Positions 34,800 to 45,660 are shown, counted from the first letter of the stretch. The stretch: 64,000 nt of DNA from Miscanthus floridulus (GCF_019320115.1 NC_089588.1:112964733-113028732), one strand, 5' to 3'. The notes: a model not told the origin generated them from the letters alone. Numbers and translations are program-made.

Positions 34800-35425
34800 T
34801 CAAATGCTACTAGCGTTGCAATACAAACTATGCCAACGAGCAGCTATGCGTGGCAATATGATATATGGCAACGAACTCACTTGCGTGGCAATATGATCTA
34901 TGGCAACGAATAAAATTACATGGCAAATGATACTATTGCCATGGCACAACGACCGTGGCAATAACGTATGATCTCTCGCAATGAATAAAATTGCGTTGCA
35001 AACGGTGTACTTGCCACAGCATAATGGTCGTGGCAATAACACCTTAGGCAACAAAATTCTAGCGTGGCAATACAGACTATTGCAACGACATTGTTCGTGG
35101 CAAATTGTCTCTATTGCTATGCTATCGATCGTTGCATGTACCACCTCTTGCTACGAAGACGGGCGTGGCAAGTGCTTATATTCCCACGACCGTGAACGTT
35201 GCATCAATGTCCTATTGCCATGCTTGGCAACGGACACCTATGGTTGCAAGAAACCCCAACACTTGCAACGCCAAACTAACAACGGTTGCAATACCTTATT
35301 GCAACGTGACTTTTTGCAACCATTGGCAACGAACATGATTTGGTTGCAACATCTACCTTTTGCAACCAAATTGAGCCTATTGCAATGTTTTTTCGTCATT
35401 GCGCAAGGGTTAGAAGTTAGTAGTG
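34800..35425. repeat. Right subterminal repeats of the CACTA element
   Basis: More than twenty copies of GGCAACGA, CGTGGCAATA or TTGCAACC in both orientations end at the terminal AAGTTAGTAGTG. Open frames here are by-products of the repeat. Confidence 0.85.
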
Positions 35426-35795
35426 CGTACAACATGTGGACATTCTCATGAAGAATAGCATTGTCCATCTCCAGGTCTTCTACGTAGAACTCCAACTCAT
35501 GGACGCGTTCATTGGCTGCATCCTCTCATGTCCAGGCTTCATTCCGCAGCTCCATGGTCATGGTGATACCCCTTTGCATTTCTACCAACTCCTCTTGATC
35601 TTTGGCATGAGCTCGACGAAGAGTGTTGAGCTCCTTGTTAAGGTTCTCGACGTTGGCGGGGTTGCTTGAAGATCCTTCATCTCCTAGGGTCTTGGCACTA
35701 CCTTCACCAAACTCGTGGTTTCTTGGTGCCAACTGGTGATGAGGGACTCCATGAGGTTCGGTGGACTTGCGTGCGGTTTTCTTGGTCTTTGCCAT
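35426..35795 (-). pseudogene. Element B ORF1, N-terminal part with histone H3-like tail
   Basis: The ORF starts MAKTKKTARKST, which matches the histone H3 tail MARTKQTARKST at 10 of 12 positions, and a few residues later has HHQLAPR against the H3 KQLATK. It then becomes a Glu-rich coiled coil (VENLNKELNTLRRAHAKDQE). One stop (TGA near 35526-35528, from a probable CGA) breaks it. The CACTA insertion at 35425/35426 separates it from the acidic C-terminus at 23605-23436. CTACAG sits three bases upstream of the ATG, so the ORF could be reached by a spliced transcript. Total length would be about 178 residues. It is separate from gag-pol and precedes it. The role is unknown. Confidence 0.75.
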
Positions 35796-36167
35796 AGCCT
35801 GTAGGATTTAAGGTAGGACTATAAGAATAGCTTGAGGATAATGGAGGTTAGCAAGAATGGGATTGACATTACTTACCCAACCACTATTAAGGGAAATTAT
35901 TATGCAATGTGCTCAAGCATGATGCATGAATCGATCTTACGAATCTAAGTACAAAAGATTTATATAATCATAAGTACTAGATTTTTAATACATAGGACAA
36001 ACCTAATCATATTATCCGCCACAAACTTTCAAATAAGACAGGATTGAGTCTAGATCAAAGGTAAGAAGAAAGAAATTTGAACTTTAAAATATCATGTTTA
36101 CTTTCTTTGATCCAAATCAGTTTTGAAGGTTTTCCAAAGTAACCTACAATGATCATAGATGGGAACT

Positions 36168-36181
36168 GCTCCGATACTAGC
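36168..36181 (-). other. Primer binding site of element B
   Basis: Minus-strand TAGTATCGGAGC follows the 5' LTR end after two bases. It resembles TGGTATCAGAGC, the common plant site complementary to initiator tRNA-Met. Its presence shows that the LTR at 36182 is a 5' LTR, not a solo LTR. Confidence 0.75.
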
Positions 36182-39100
36182 TGTGGCAGAACCTCCTAAG
36201 AAATCAGGCCCATGTGCACCTATCGTTGTCTTAACAGACTCAGATAGCGTACACGAGTTCCCAACAACTCAACAGGTCTGTCGGGTGTCCTCGGGAAACC
36301 CGAATCATCCACTATTCTCTTTTCAAACAGGATCCCAATCACAGTCATTGCAGATTACAACAATTTATTCAAATATATACCAGAGTAAAAGATAGCGGAA
36401 GTCTTAAGATAACATAGTTACAAACCAGTTGTTTTCAAACTTACAATACCATAAGTGTCATATAACCATAGTAGCGGGATAATATTACATTAACTTTATT
36501 TATCATACAAACTAGTGCCTTGTCCAAAGGCCATTCATCACTCCTCATCGTCATTGACTTCAAACACAGACATGCAGCAGGGACCAAAACAAGCCTGCGC
36601 ATGCGACTCACCTGCAACAAGGGTTAACAAACCCTGAGTACAAAGGTACTCAACAAGACTAACCCGACGTAACGGGTGTAAAACTTTAGAGATACAGGGG
36701 TTTGGGACAAGGTAAGTATGTAGCAAAATTCAAAGTACTTTGCCAAAAGCTTACTATTCTTATCCTATTTTTTAGTTTTACCCCTAAGTCCTTTAGTTCA
36801 TTATCTCAAACTAAATGTACATTTCCCATATTCCATTCCTTCTCATTTCATTCTTTTCTCATGTTTTAGTAATTCACCAGTCCTGCATTGCTTCTGTAAT
36901 GAAACGAGTCTCCATATCCGCGGAGCACCGGCAATTCGAATTGATTCAAGTCCCAGCTGGGGATTCCTTATCACACGACATATGTAGAACTTAATCTTAC
37001 ATATATCAACCTCGCTACCGGATCCTCCTATACTAAGCCGTCTCCACGCCACCCAAGAGCACAACACACCTCAAATCCAGCCACATTCTAGCCATGAGGG
37101 TACACGCTACTCCCGCCATCTCTCCACTCCTAGTGCATGGGCATTCGTCTTAGTATTGGATTAGCCAAAGTAGGCTTACCGGAGTATGTGACCAGTACTA
37201 CAAAATGTCTCGTTCAGAAGATCCACAATGAGTGGCCTTTAAGCGACATAGTCGGCAACATTACCCAACATTCAAGATAAGTCACCCGACTAGTCTCTAG
37301 TTCATTCAACCTTCTTTCTTTCTTTGGCCAGTATGCCATCTTTGATTGTACCAAAACTTTTATTTTGAAAGCCTATCATAAAGCATACTAAGCATTCTAC
37401 GCCTTTGTAAATGAAAACATCTTCAAGGATGGCAAACAAGTAACAAGGTAAGCAATGCATCAAGTAGGTAATATTTGAATTTATCAACTCAATGCAATAA
37501 GTAACATAGGTGATAAACTTTTCAAAGTAAACAAGGTAAGGGTTTAATGCATAAACCGGGGCTTGCCTTCGTCGATGATCTTAGGTTTCGGATCAGTACC
37601 ACGATTATCGAATCCCGTGACAACCGGGGATTCTTCCAAAACTTGCTCAACTAGAATCGTTTCACTCTCGGGTTCTACACGAAATGATAACATATGCCTT
37701 AACATGATGATAATGTAAATATGATGCTTTCATGGTACATGAAATGTAAAAACACCCGCAAATGATTTTATTTCACGGTACAGTTGCAAGCCAACAGTTG
37801 CAAGCCAACAAAACCAACTTGCAATCCTACCATCAAGAACCACACATGTGTCTTGACCAAATGGATCTTGAAACCCTACTAGTCACAAAACATGACCAAA
37901 ACAAGATCCAACACTAATCAAACACTTAGGGTTTGCCTTTATTTATTTTTGAATTAATTTGGAATTAAGCCCAAAAATGAACTTGTTCCAAATGACCTAA
38001 AAATTTTATGTAAGCTTCCTCATGACAAATTAGTTTACCAAAACCAATTTCATAATTTTTGGAATTATACAGTGACCTACAAAAATCATGGAAATTGCAT
38101 TTTTCAATTAATGGACTGAATATTTGAACATTAAACATTTATTCAAATTTCAAGTTTCAAATTTTTAAATCATACTAGAACGTGTACAGAAGCTGCACAC
38201 AAAATTTCAGAATTTTTGGAGCTATCATGAATTTCCTACAAATTCCCAAAGTTTCAGCACTATTCACAAATTCAGAAAATAAAAATCATCACTGTTCTTC
38301 TTCCTCACTCGCACTGACAGGCTGACCCCACCCGTCAGTGACTCAAACATGTCACGACGGCGCTGCCCTCACTGACCGGCCGCAAAATGCGTCGACGGTG
38401 ACGCTCCGGCGAAACGGACCTCACCAAAATGATCTACTACTTCCCCCGAACCAATCTCAGCTATTAGAAAGGAAAAAGGTGCACTGGAGACACCTCCACG
38501 CCGGGCATGGCGGACTGGGCACGACGGTGTACGACGTAGCCACGGTGATGCTGCAGTAGGGACTAAAGCGAAACAGTCTTCACATTCAGGAGCTCACCGT
38601 GATCACGTAGGTAGACTCGGTGAAGGCGGAGGTGTATTGGATCGACGGGACCACGTGAGACCGAGGATGGCGGAGCTCCGGCCGGCTCCGAAGAAGATGA
38701 AGTCGCGCGGCGGCGCTGGACTTCCAGGGGCGACACGATCAGGCTTGGGAGGAGCAGAAAGACGAGGCGGAGCTACTGGCGGATGCTACTGACTCAAGAT
38801 GCTACGACGGCGGCGAATTTTGCGAGCGCAGCGAGGTCGTCGTCGGCGAGCAGAGGCAGGAAAGGAAGAGAGGGACGACGACGATATGGCTATTTATAGC
38901 CGGGAGAAGCTAGTCTAGCTTCGACAGCACACGACGAAGATGCCACGGCGATGAAGACGTGCCAGGGCACGAGGAAGCGGCGCAAAACGCTCGGCGGCGG
39001 CAGAGGCGTGGCGCCGGCGGTAAGCGGTGATGTAAATCTTAATTTTTGAATTATTTACAGAACTACCACTGAGTCTATTTTTCAAATTACTCCCAAATTT

Positions 39101-39697
39101 TCTAAAGGAGTTGAAAATCTCCAAAAATAAAAGTTGTTCAATTTTTCAAACTCTACAACTTTGCTTCTAGGAACATTTTCAAATTCTGCCTCCATTTTGA
39201 AATTTGAATTTGGGGTGCATTTGAGCATCTGAATCATTTCAAAATTACTCCAAATTTTATATGTAAACTTGAAAAACTTTGAATACCAAAGTTGATCCAC
39301 ATAAAATAACCTCCAACTTTGCTTTTTGCCTCAACCCCAAATTCCATATGGATTTTGAATTAGTCAAAAGGGGCAAAAAGAACTTTTATAATTTGAATAT
39401 GAATTAAAATTTGATTTGTCTTCCTTTTACTTAAATTTTGATTTTTGACCAGTAACATGGCCCATTAGGGTTATTTAAGTCAAATGACACATGACCTCAC
39501 ATGATCACATGAAATTTGACCCTTGTGGTCATGATCTTTATTTAGGGTTTTGAAACACATCACATGAAATAACAACATTATGAAATAAGGCTTATTTAGT
39601 GAATGCATTCAAAAATTTTCTACTTTATGAATGCTTTGCAATGCATAAAATGACATGTCAAATTTTAGTGCTAGGTCAAAACACCAGAGGTGTTACA
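36182..39697 (-). repeat. 5' LTR of element B (3516 bp)
   Basis: It matches the 3' LTR throughout, from TGTAACACC at 39697 to TTCTGCCACA at 36182. It contains the TATA box at 38890-38899 (CTATAAATAG on the minus strand) and the two putative exons at 37674-37567 and 36611-36538. Confidence 0.95.
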
Positions 39698-39709
39698 GTC
39701 ATCTTGACG

Positions 39710-40370
39710 AGAGGAACACAATGTGAAGTTCATTCTTCAATTTGGAGAAGTTTATAAAACCGGTTTAGCCAGCTTAGGACACTTAGCTTGTTTTTGTTGG
39801 ATGATTTTCCTAAAGTCACATTTTCTTCATTTGGACTTTAAACTGGATGATTTATTCATGTGTTATGATTGTCTCTACGAGAGGAACATAATGGTGCAGT
39901 CCATTATGCATTTAGACAAAGTACCAAAACTAGCTTAGCTGGTTTGGGAAACTGACTAAGCCTGTTTGTGCTGAAAACTTTGGATTTAACGACTTTTGAC
40001 AGTTTTGTTTGTCAACATAGACCAAGTAAACATGTAGACATTAGGATCAATATTTCTTTTAGTAGCTTATCAAGCGAAAAAAATGTTTCCTTGACAAACA
40101 ACATGAATATTGTTCCAAATTTGTTTTGTCCAAGTGAGGATATGGCATCCTATATTCATGAGATTGATAATTCACTTTAGGTGTATTAATACTCCATGAT
40201 AATAAATTCCACAGGTTGTCATTTTAAATGAATTTGTATATTTGGACTCAAACATTATGTCATATCAATATAGGATTACTGGTAGTTTAATTTTAAATAC
40301 TTATGTTTTATAAAATAATACTACTAAACGTATAATTTTAACAAATTCAACATCTTAGTTGCCCTGTTGC
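39710..40370. repeat. Flank of element B with a ~170-bp imperfect duplication
   Basis: GAGGAACAYAATG recurs at 39711 and 39881, followed in both copies by a CATT...TTTA...CCAGCTTAG / CTAGCTTAGCTGGTTT stretch. A similar CCAGCTTAGCTGGTTT occurs on the other side of element B near 15018, so element B inserted into an older repeat. The rest, to 40370, is AT-rich with nothing recognised. Confidence 0.55.
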
Positions 40371-40397
40371 AAGCTAAAACGATTGAGAGGGTGTTAG

Positions 40398-40934
40398 CAG
40401 CCGGATCAGAGAAGGGAAGGAGGAAGGCTTGGGCAGGAAGAAGAAGAGAGGAAGGATGAGTTCTTGGTTTAGAGTTCAGAAGAGTGTTTACAATTCGATG
40501 ATCCTTCCACTCTTACAGTAGGACGCCTAAATACATCATCTATTTGGACCACTCTGGGCCGGACAGCATACGGTTGGTCTCAGTCTTCCTCTTGGGCTGT
40601 GCGGCCTCGACAGCTTCTTGTTTATCATTGGAGCCCAGCACATCTTTAGTTGGAGTAGCTTGGCCATCGCTGACATTCCCCTCCTCTTGAGCAGCGGCGT
40701 GCCCCCACGCCGGTGCCCGCGGAAATTGCTGTCGCAGGGCTTCCAGCGGCTCCCAGGTAGACAAAGTCGGCGGCATGAGAGACCAGCGCACCAGCCCCTG
40801 CTCCACAGGATGATCGCCACCGGTCCAACGCTTCTGAAGAACAGCGATAGGCACCTGAAATTAAGTGAGATCAGAGGGCAAAGCAGCAACTGCAGAATCC
40901 GAGCCTGCGACTTCAACTGAGAAACGTGGAACAC
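40398..40934 (-). pseudogene. Remnant of a short-LTR chromovirus: integrase C-terminus, chromodomain, LTR
   Basis: The minus strand reads HPVFHVSQLK near 40930-40900, then after a frame change VPIAVLQKRW and a chromodomain LVRWSLMPPTLSTWE near 40790-40740. This is followed by AWGHAA and the end of the frame. A probable LTR of about 280 bp runs TGTCAGCGATGG (about 40677) to GCTGCTAACA (about 40398). A small LTR length and this domain order fit a Reina-like chromovirus. 40950-41010 repeats part of the LTR, so the locus is rearranged. Everything upstream in pol is missing. Confidence 0.65.
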
Positions 40935-41024
40935 CGGGTGGATAGACGACGATGATCCTCTTGGGCCGTGCGGCCTTGTTTATCATTGGAGCCCAGCACC
41001 TCTTCAGGGTATCCTAGGATCTAG

Positions 41025-41516
41025 ATTATCCATTTTTTTAAAATAAAAATGAAAATTTTAAATAAAACAGCTAAATTATGGCCGACCGTAATATAGCCTC
41101 TCCGCACGGCCATGCCATATTTGGCAAAAAGTGTAGTTATTATATTCTTTTTCTAATCACGCTGGCTTGTTGCGCGCGTGTGGAAGAAGAATTTTCCACT
41201 GTACGTAACCGAGCGACTTAAGTGGTCTAGGCCCAGACCACGGTTATTATGGGCAAATCCCAAAAAAGAGACATGTAGTAAGCTTCTCATAAGACTGATT
41301 GGCTATCCTATCGCAGAAGAACACATTTGCATTTGCAAATTTCCTAGAGCACAACACGATACATCTATGTAGGAAAGCACCCATTTACTCAGCTTCTCTG
41401 TATATGGCCTACATCTTGCTCGTCTGTCCATGACCTGCATCCTGCATGTTAAAAAAAGGATAACATGTGTCATAAATTTGTCCAGCCGGATGGCCTTTTT
41501 TACTAGTAAGAAAAGG
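41025..41516. other. No recognisable feature
   Basis: AT-rich intergenic sequence with no supported ORF, repeat or RNA. The longest open stretch (41178-41372) has no recognisable domain. Confidence 0.4.
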
Positions 41517-42161
41517 CTAAATTACCTATTCAGAGGCCCATTGTTACCTAACAAATGACACTTAAATTGCCTAAAAAAATGCAAAGGTGCTAACATGGGG
41601 CTGCTAGGAAAATAGGTAACACCGGATTGCTCACCTTCGCGTGTTGTCATCCATCTTTTCCCTTGACCATAGATATATCTGCACTTGACCATAGATGGCC
41701 CCACCGCTTGCAACCACAGCTCCACCCGGAACGTGGCTCCGCCCGCCTTAGCTTTGCCCAGCACCTGGCAAGGAGGAGGCATAGAGGACACTGATTAACC
41801 ATTCCAAACAGTTGGAAGGCAACACATACTGCACAGGAATGATCTTGTTCAATTGATAAAGCCCAGGGCGTACCACTGGTCTTCAAATTGATGAAGCCTA
41901 ACACAGACAAACAGACGACTGTTCCTATAAAAGAAATACGTGTGTAACAAAACAGTGCATTGAACTGTTAAAATATACATGTGTAAAAGTATGATGTAGC
42001 AACTGAAAAGAAGTACCTAAAAGAGCTAGGGGATAATCCTGGAGCCTCTATTGGTTGTGAGCAGGTTGCTGCTGGTAATGGTACGGTGTAGTGGATTGCA
42101 TTTTATTAGGCAATTTAAGTGTCATTCACTAGGCAAAAATATCTTCCTAAATAGGCAATTT
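41517..42161. mobile_element. Small TIR transposon with possible captured exons
   Basis: Inverted ends of about 66 bp share ATGACACTTAAATTGCCTAA (about 41556 on the left; complement about 42102-42121 on the right) and outer TTACCTATT / TTGCCTATT words. The interior has GC-rich exon-like sequence on the minus strand (41650-41910) open in two frames with plausible splice-like borders. No transposase is visible. It could be a Mutator-like element that carries host fragments. The exact target duplication was not found. Confidence 0.5.
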
Positions 42162-43255
42162 AAGTATTCTGAAAAAGTAAAAAGTATGCATGCACAAAAA
42201 AGAGTTTTTGTCATTACATTTGTATGAGCATGAAATGCAATAATTATTGATGGAAACAACTAGCTCTAAGCAAATATCCATGTCAAAACAATTTAATTCA
42301 AAATACTTGTCCGAAAAAAATCATGATTCAACTAGTCCTATGCATAAAAGCACAAACACTAGAACAATATTTTAAAAAACACAGATGCACATTTTCCGGT
42401 AGAGGCAGGCTTTCTCCTTGTTCCCCATGGAGATTGCAGGATTAGCGGCTGCATTGTGTTTGCTTGCTGCCTGCAACTTGCTCTGTAGTTCTGCAGCACT
42501 GTTCCTTTTTATGCCTTCGGTGTTTTCAGCAAGGGTTGTGACTGACTAACTGATTGACTGTGAGTGAGTGATGCCTCTCACCCCAACACAGTGCACTTCC
42601 ATTCAGGTTTCAGCAGAAAATTAATATGCCGGATGCAAAGATAATATACTAGCATCATGGTGCCAGTAATCTATCATTAACCACTGGCTCATGTCAACTC
42701 TAAAAAATATAGGCACATGTATTGATTACATTACACAGATCTAGTATTTTGATTAGGCTATTCTATTGTTTTCCACTAAATAAGTGTACTAAAATCCAGC
42801 ATATTGGATCCACCATCATGGGAATAAACAAAAGATCATCCCAAATGGCTTTAGTTCAGGTATATAAGCAAGTCAAATTTGAAGCAATTGAGCCTATTAG
42901 GAAAAAGTTCACGCTGACATGCAACTGATATAATAAAGCAATAAAAATGCACCATCATAACAAACTTCCCCATGTAGAAATTGCAGCCTGTGAGCATTTC
43001 AGTTATATAATTTCAGCCTATGTAGAAATTACATGCCTGTGGGCTAATCTATTGGTTTGAACTGAGCAATTACACTAATTCAGAGTACAAACTGCGGTGT
43101 CAAAAAAGAGTATACTAATCTTAATGGGTAATGGCGAGGAACTCACCTTCTTAGAATGCATCATTGCTGGCAACAAATCAACACCTCCCCTACCCCCCCT
43201 CCCATACCCACGAACACATCCGTAATATAGAAAATCGATGCATTCATAACAGGAA
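42162..43255. other. Intergenic repeat debris
   Basis: No gene. Words such as 'ATTGGTTTGAAC...GCAA', 'AATTCAGAGTAC' and 'GTATTTTGATTRG' recur here (42745, 43051-43085) and again near 50065-50120 on the far side of element C. The two flanks therefore share an old repeat. 'ATGTAGAAATT' is repeated at 42973 and 43020. Confidence 0.4.
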
Positions 43256-43260
43256 AGTAA

Positions 43261-43725
43261 TGTTGGTTTGATCTCCCAACCACAGTGGCCCAACGGCCAC
43301 TTGGGCCTTGACCTCGCGCCCTGATCGGGGGCGCCCAATCCATCTATGGCTGGCGGGCCCCCGTCACACTGCGCATTAAATAGAGGTGGGGTCGGCGGCT
43401 TTCAGTACGAGGTTCGCCTGAGCCGTACGTCCCACCTAGAAACCCTACTCCGATCTAACAGAGGGACGCAGCCAGTGACGGGAAGCACCGCCGCCGCCAC
43501 GCCACTGCCTCCACCATCGCCGGTCTCCACCGCTACTCCAACCGTCGCTGCCATGCGCAGATCTTCATCGATGAACCAACGAAGGCAGGGAACTCCTCCG
43601 ACTGTCAGATGCTTCTACTCTCTCTCTCTGTCTCCTACTCCCGAATGAAGCTCTAGGTGTATTTGATTCAACTGATAAAGAAATCACCCACTGATCTACT
43701 CCTAGATGATCTAAAGAATTTCACA
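43261..43725 (+). repeat. 5' LTR of element C
   Basis: TGTTGGTTTGATCTCC to AATTTCACA. A TATA-like ATTAAATAG lies at about 43374-43382. The open frames in it are repeated in the 3' LTR and are not genes. Confidence 0.93.
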
Positions 43726-43726
43726 A

Positions 43727-43739
43727 TGGTATCAGAGCC
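43727..43739 (+). other. Primer binding site of element C
   Basis: TGGTATCAGAGCC one base after the LTR is a standard match to plant initiator tRNA-Met. Confidence 0.9.
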
Positions 43740-44870
43740 GGTTTGCAAGGTGTAGATTACGACACTGGGCAAAGAAAAGAAAAGAACGGAGCTAGATCCG
43801 ATTTGGATCGAAAGAAAAGAAATACAAAGGGTTCATCGAACCCTAAACCCTAATCGGGTGAAGAAACGGGGAAAGAAGGGGTCTTGATTTCGAAAAGCAA
43901 ATCAGAACCCTAACTCTAACCGAGGATCAAGAAAGAGGAATCGAAACCCTAACCCTAAAAGAAAAGAAAGAAATGGAAGGATGGAGGGGAGGGGACCTAC
44001 ATGAGTCTCTTCGACCCCGTCACCACCACCGTAGAGCAGTAAGAAGGTCTGTCGTCGCGCGGGCGGATCGAGCCGAGTCACCACTCGCGGACGCCGTTGC
44101 CGCTCTGGCCGCCTCGGGTGGTCGTCGTTGCCTCAGGTCGCCGTAGTGTCTGTGTGCGCGAGAACACTGCTGGCCGTCGTGGTCACGCCGCCGCGCGGCC
44201 ACGTCTCGGGCTCGGCGGTAAAGGGCACCACCACAAAGCCGCTCGACGGCGGCGCGCTCAGCCTTGGGCGAGCGCGCGCGCCGGCGAGGGGCCCCACGGT
44301 GGCGCCGCCATCTCTCCTCCGGTCGCCATGGGCGGCAACCTCTTGCTCGATGCGGGGCTAGAACAGAGGAGAAAGGGAGGGAGATAGATAGGCTGGCCGG
44401 CTAGAGACTCGCAGCGGAGGCGGCGGCGCCACCTCCTCGCAGTTGCCGGCGGCCACCGCCACCTTTTTTCCTCCGCCGCAGCTGCTCCGTTCGGTGGAGA
44501 GAGAGGAAAGGAAGAAGAGAATGGAGTAGGGTCTGGGGAGACGTCGGCTGCTCTGGGGTTTTGTTCGCCCGATCTGTAAGCAGAGCCGTCGGATCGCTAT
44601 CAACGGCCAACGATGAATGGGCTGTCTTTAGGCCCAGGCGGGGCAACGAATTCCCGGCCCAGGCCCAGGTTGCGGCCTGGGCGCGGGGGAGCGAGCGTTG
44701 CGCGTCGGGTGCTGAGCCGCGGGCCGCGTCTGCGCTGCTGCTGCTGTGCTGCTAGCCCACGGGCCGAGCGCGGAGCGCACAAAGCTAGGCCGCGGCAAAG
44801 CCGCGCGCAAATGGGCCGCAGGCCACTTTTCTTAGGTGGGCCAAAAGAATAGAATTAAAGGGTAGCTCAT
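43740..44870. other. Leader and GC-rich island of element C
   Basis: After the primer site comes a purine-rich leader (AAAGAAAAGAAAAG). From about 44020 to 44820 there is a CpG-rich block unlike the AT-rich sequence to the right. It is open in many frames on both strands, as expected from composition, and no domain is recognised. It may be a captured gene 5' end. It occupies the position where the copia gag should begin. Confidence 0.5.
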
Positions 44871-44944
44871 GGTTTTTTGTTTTATCATTTTCAAAAGCAG
44901 ATTTAAATGTTTTTTGATCAATTTTGAAGGTTTAAATTTGTGGT

Positions 44945-45660
44945 AAAATTGCACCAACGTGTTAGATTTTCCAGAGAGTAGAAAAATATAGTAAAATGCT
45001 TCTGAAAAGTAGATAAAGAAATTTTATCAAGTTTCCGCTGCAAAGTTAAAGATGTTGTCTTCTTATTAAATTCGAACCAACGGGAGAATTTAATTTGAAG
45101 AGTAGTTATAGTTATTCAGTAAATAATGAAAAGTTTATCCTCCAGTTAAAATTAGAATCAGCTGGAAAATTTTAATTGGAGGAATAGTCGGTTGATAGTT
45201 AATATAAATTATAATATTGTTATTTTCTGACCAATGTTGATGATAACAATATTATAAGTTTATTTATGCGTTTAAGTTTAAAGTTAAATTATGGTATTGT
45301 TATTTTCTGACCAACGTTGATGATAACAATATTATAATTCTATGAGTTTTATGTTTAAAGTTTAAATCTCTGATGAATTTTGCATTAAAGTGACCAATTT
45401 TTCAGAGAATAGATAAAGATCAAAGAATGCTCTTAAACTAGAGAAATGTATTTTCATGTTTCCGCTGCAATGAAGTTGATTATCTTCTAATTAAATTCAA
45501 ACCAATGGGAGAATTTAATTTTGAGGAATAGTTCTATGTTTTCAACATTATTGAATTTCTATACGTTAATTTCATTTTTGCCCAATGGTGATGTGGAATT
45601 AATGTAGAAGAATGATGTTTTATTCTATTTCTGCCCAACGGTGATATAGAATAGAACATA
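44945..45660 (+). repeat. Array of hairpins with a shared CCAAYG loop
   Basis: At least six inverted repeats in 700 bp carry the loop word CCAACG or CCAATG. Clear examples: 45065-45073/45086-45094 (ATTAAATTC arms, 9 bp). 45209-45223/45243-45257 (TTATAATATTGTTAT, 15 bp perfect). 45289-45303/45323-45337 (same type, 13 of 15). 45490-45498/45511-45519 (ATTAAATTC). 45615-45628/45646-45659 (ATGTTTTATTCTAT, 13 of 14). A further hairpin at 45140-45153/45168-45181 has a changed loop. Arms differ between units while pairing and loop are kept. Part of the array is also a diverged ~425-bp direct duplication (both halves contain GTTTCCGCTGCAA). Confidence 0.75.

Larger units (their letters stand above)
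23606..35425 (+). mobile_element. CACTA (En/Spm-type) transposon inserted in element B
   Basis: The ends are inverted: CACTACTAACTT at 23606 and its complement AAGTTAGTAGTG ending at 35425, followed inward by a shared ACCCTT. The 3-bp target duplication CGT is at 23603-23605 and 35426-35428. Both 0.4-0.6-kb ends are filled with short TTGCAAC / GGCAACG repeats, the usual subterminal repeats of this superfamily. Length is 11,820 bp. It has a broken TnpA-like (Transposase_24-like) gene and no recognisable TNP2 catalytic transposase, so it is nonautonomous now. Many smaller elements have inserted in it. Confidence 0.93.
15115..39697 (-). mobile_element. Element B: complete Ty3/gypsy chromovirus, split by a CACTA
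   Basis: Both LTRs are present, 36182-39697 (5') and 15115-18608 (3'), read on the minus strand. The outer flanks carry the same 5 bp, GTCAT at 15110-15114 and GTCAT at 39698-39702, so this is one insertion. After the 5' LTR comes a primer-binding-like site, then a small ORF, then gag-pol, then a purine tract just before the 3' LTR. An 11,820-bp CACTA element (23606-35425) sits inside the first ORF. Removing it leaves an element of about 12.8 kb. The LTRs differ mainly by scattered substitutions and a few short indels, for example about 14 bp near 37787-37804 and 8 bp near 39222, so it is not very old. Confidence 0.95.

Noticed and set aside
34800..35495. Open frames in the CACTA right end as proteins
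   Set aside because: They are by-products of stop-poor TTGCAAC/GGCAACG repeats read on both strands.
35426..35795. A host histone H3 gene or pseudogene
   Set aside because: Only the first dozen residues match. The histone fold is absent and the rest is an acidic coiled coil inside a gypsy element.
36182..39697. Solo LTR
   Set aside because: A primer-binding-like site and ORF1 follow it, and its outer flank GTCAT matches the flank of the LTR at 15115, so it is the 5' LTR of a full element.
43346..43648. 100-codon ORF in the element C LTR as a gene
   Set aside because: It recurs in the 3' LTR with altered reading and has no domain. It is LTR sequence.
44020..44852. Overlapping open frames in the GC-rich island as genes
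   Set aside because: Frames are open on both strands because of composition, and no conserved domain or start context is evident.
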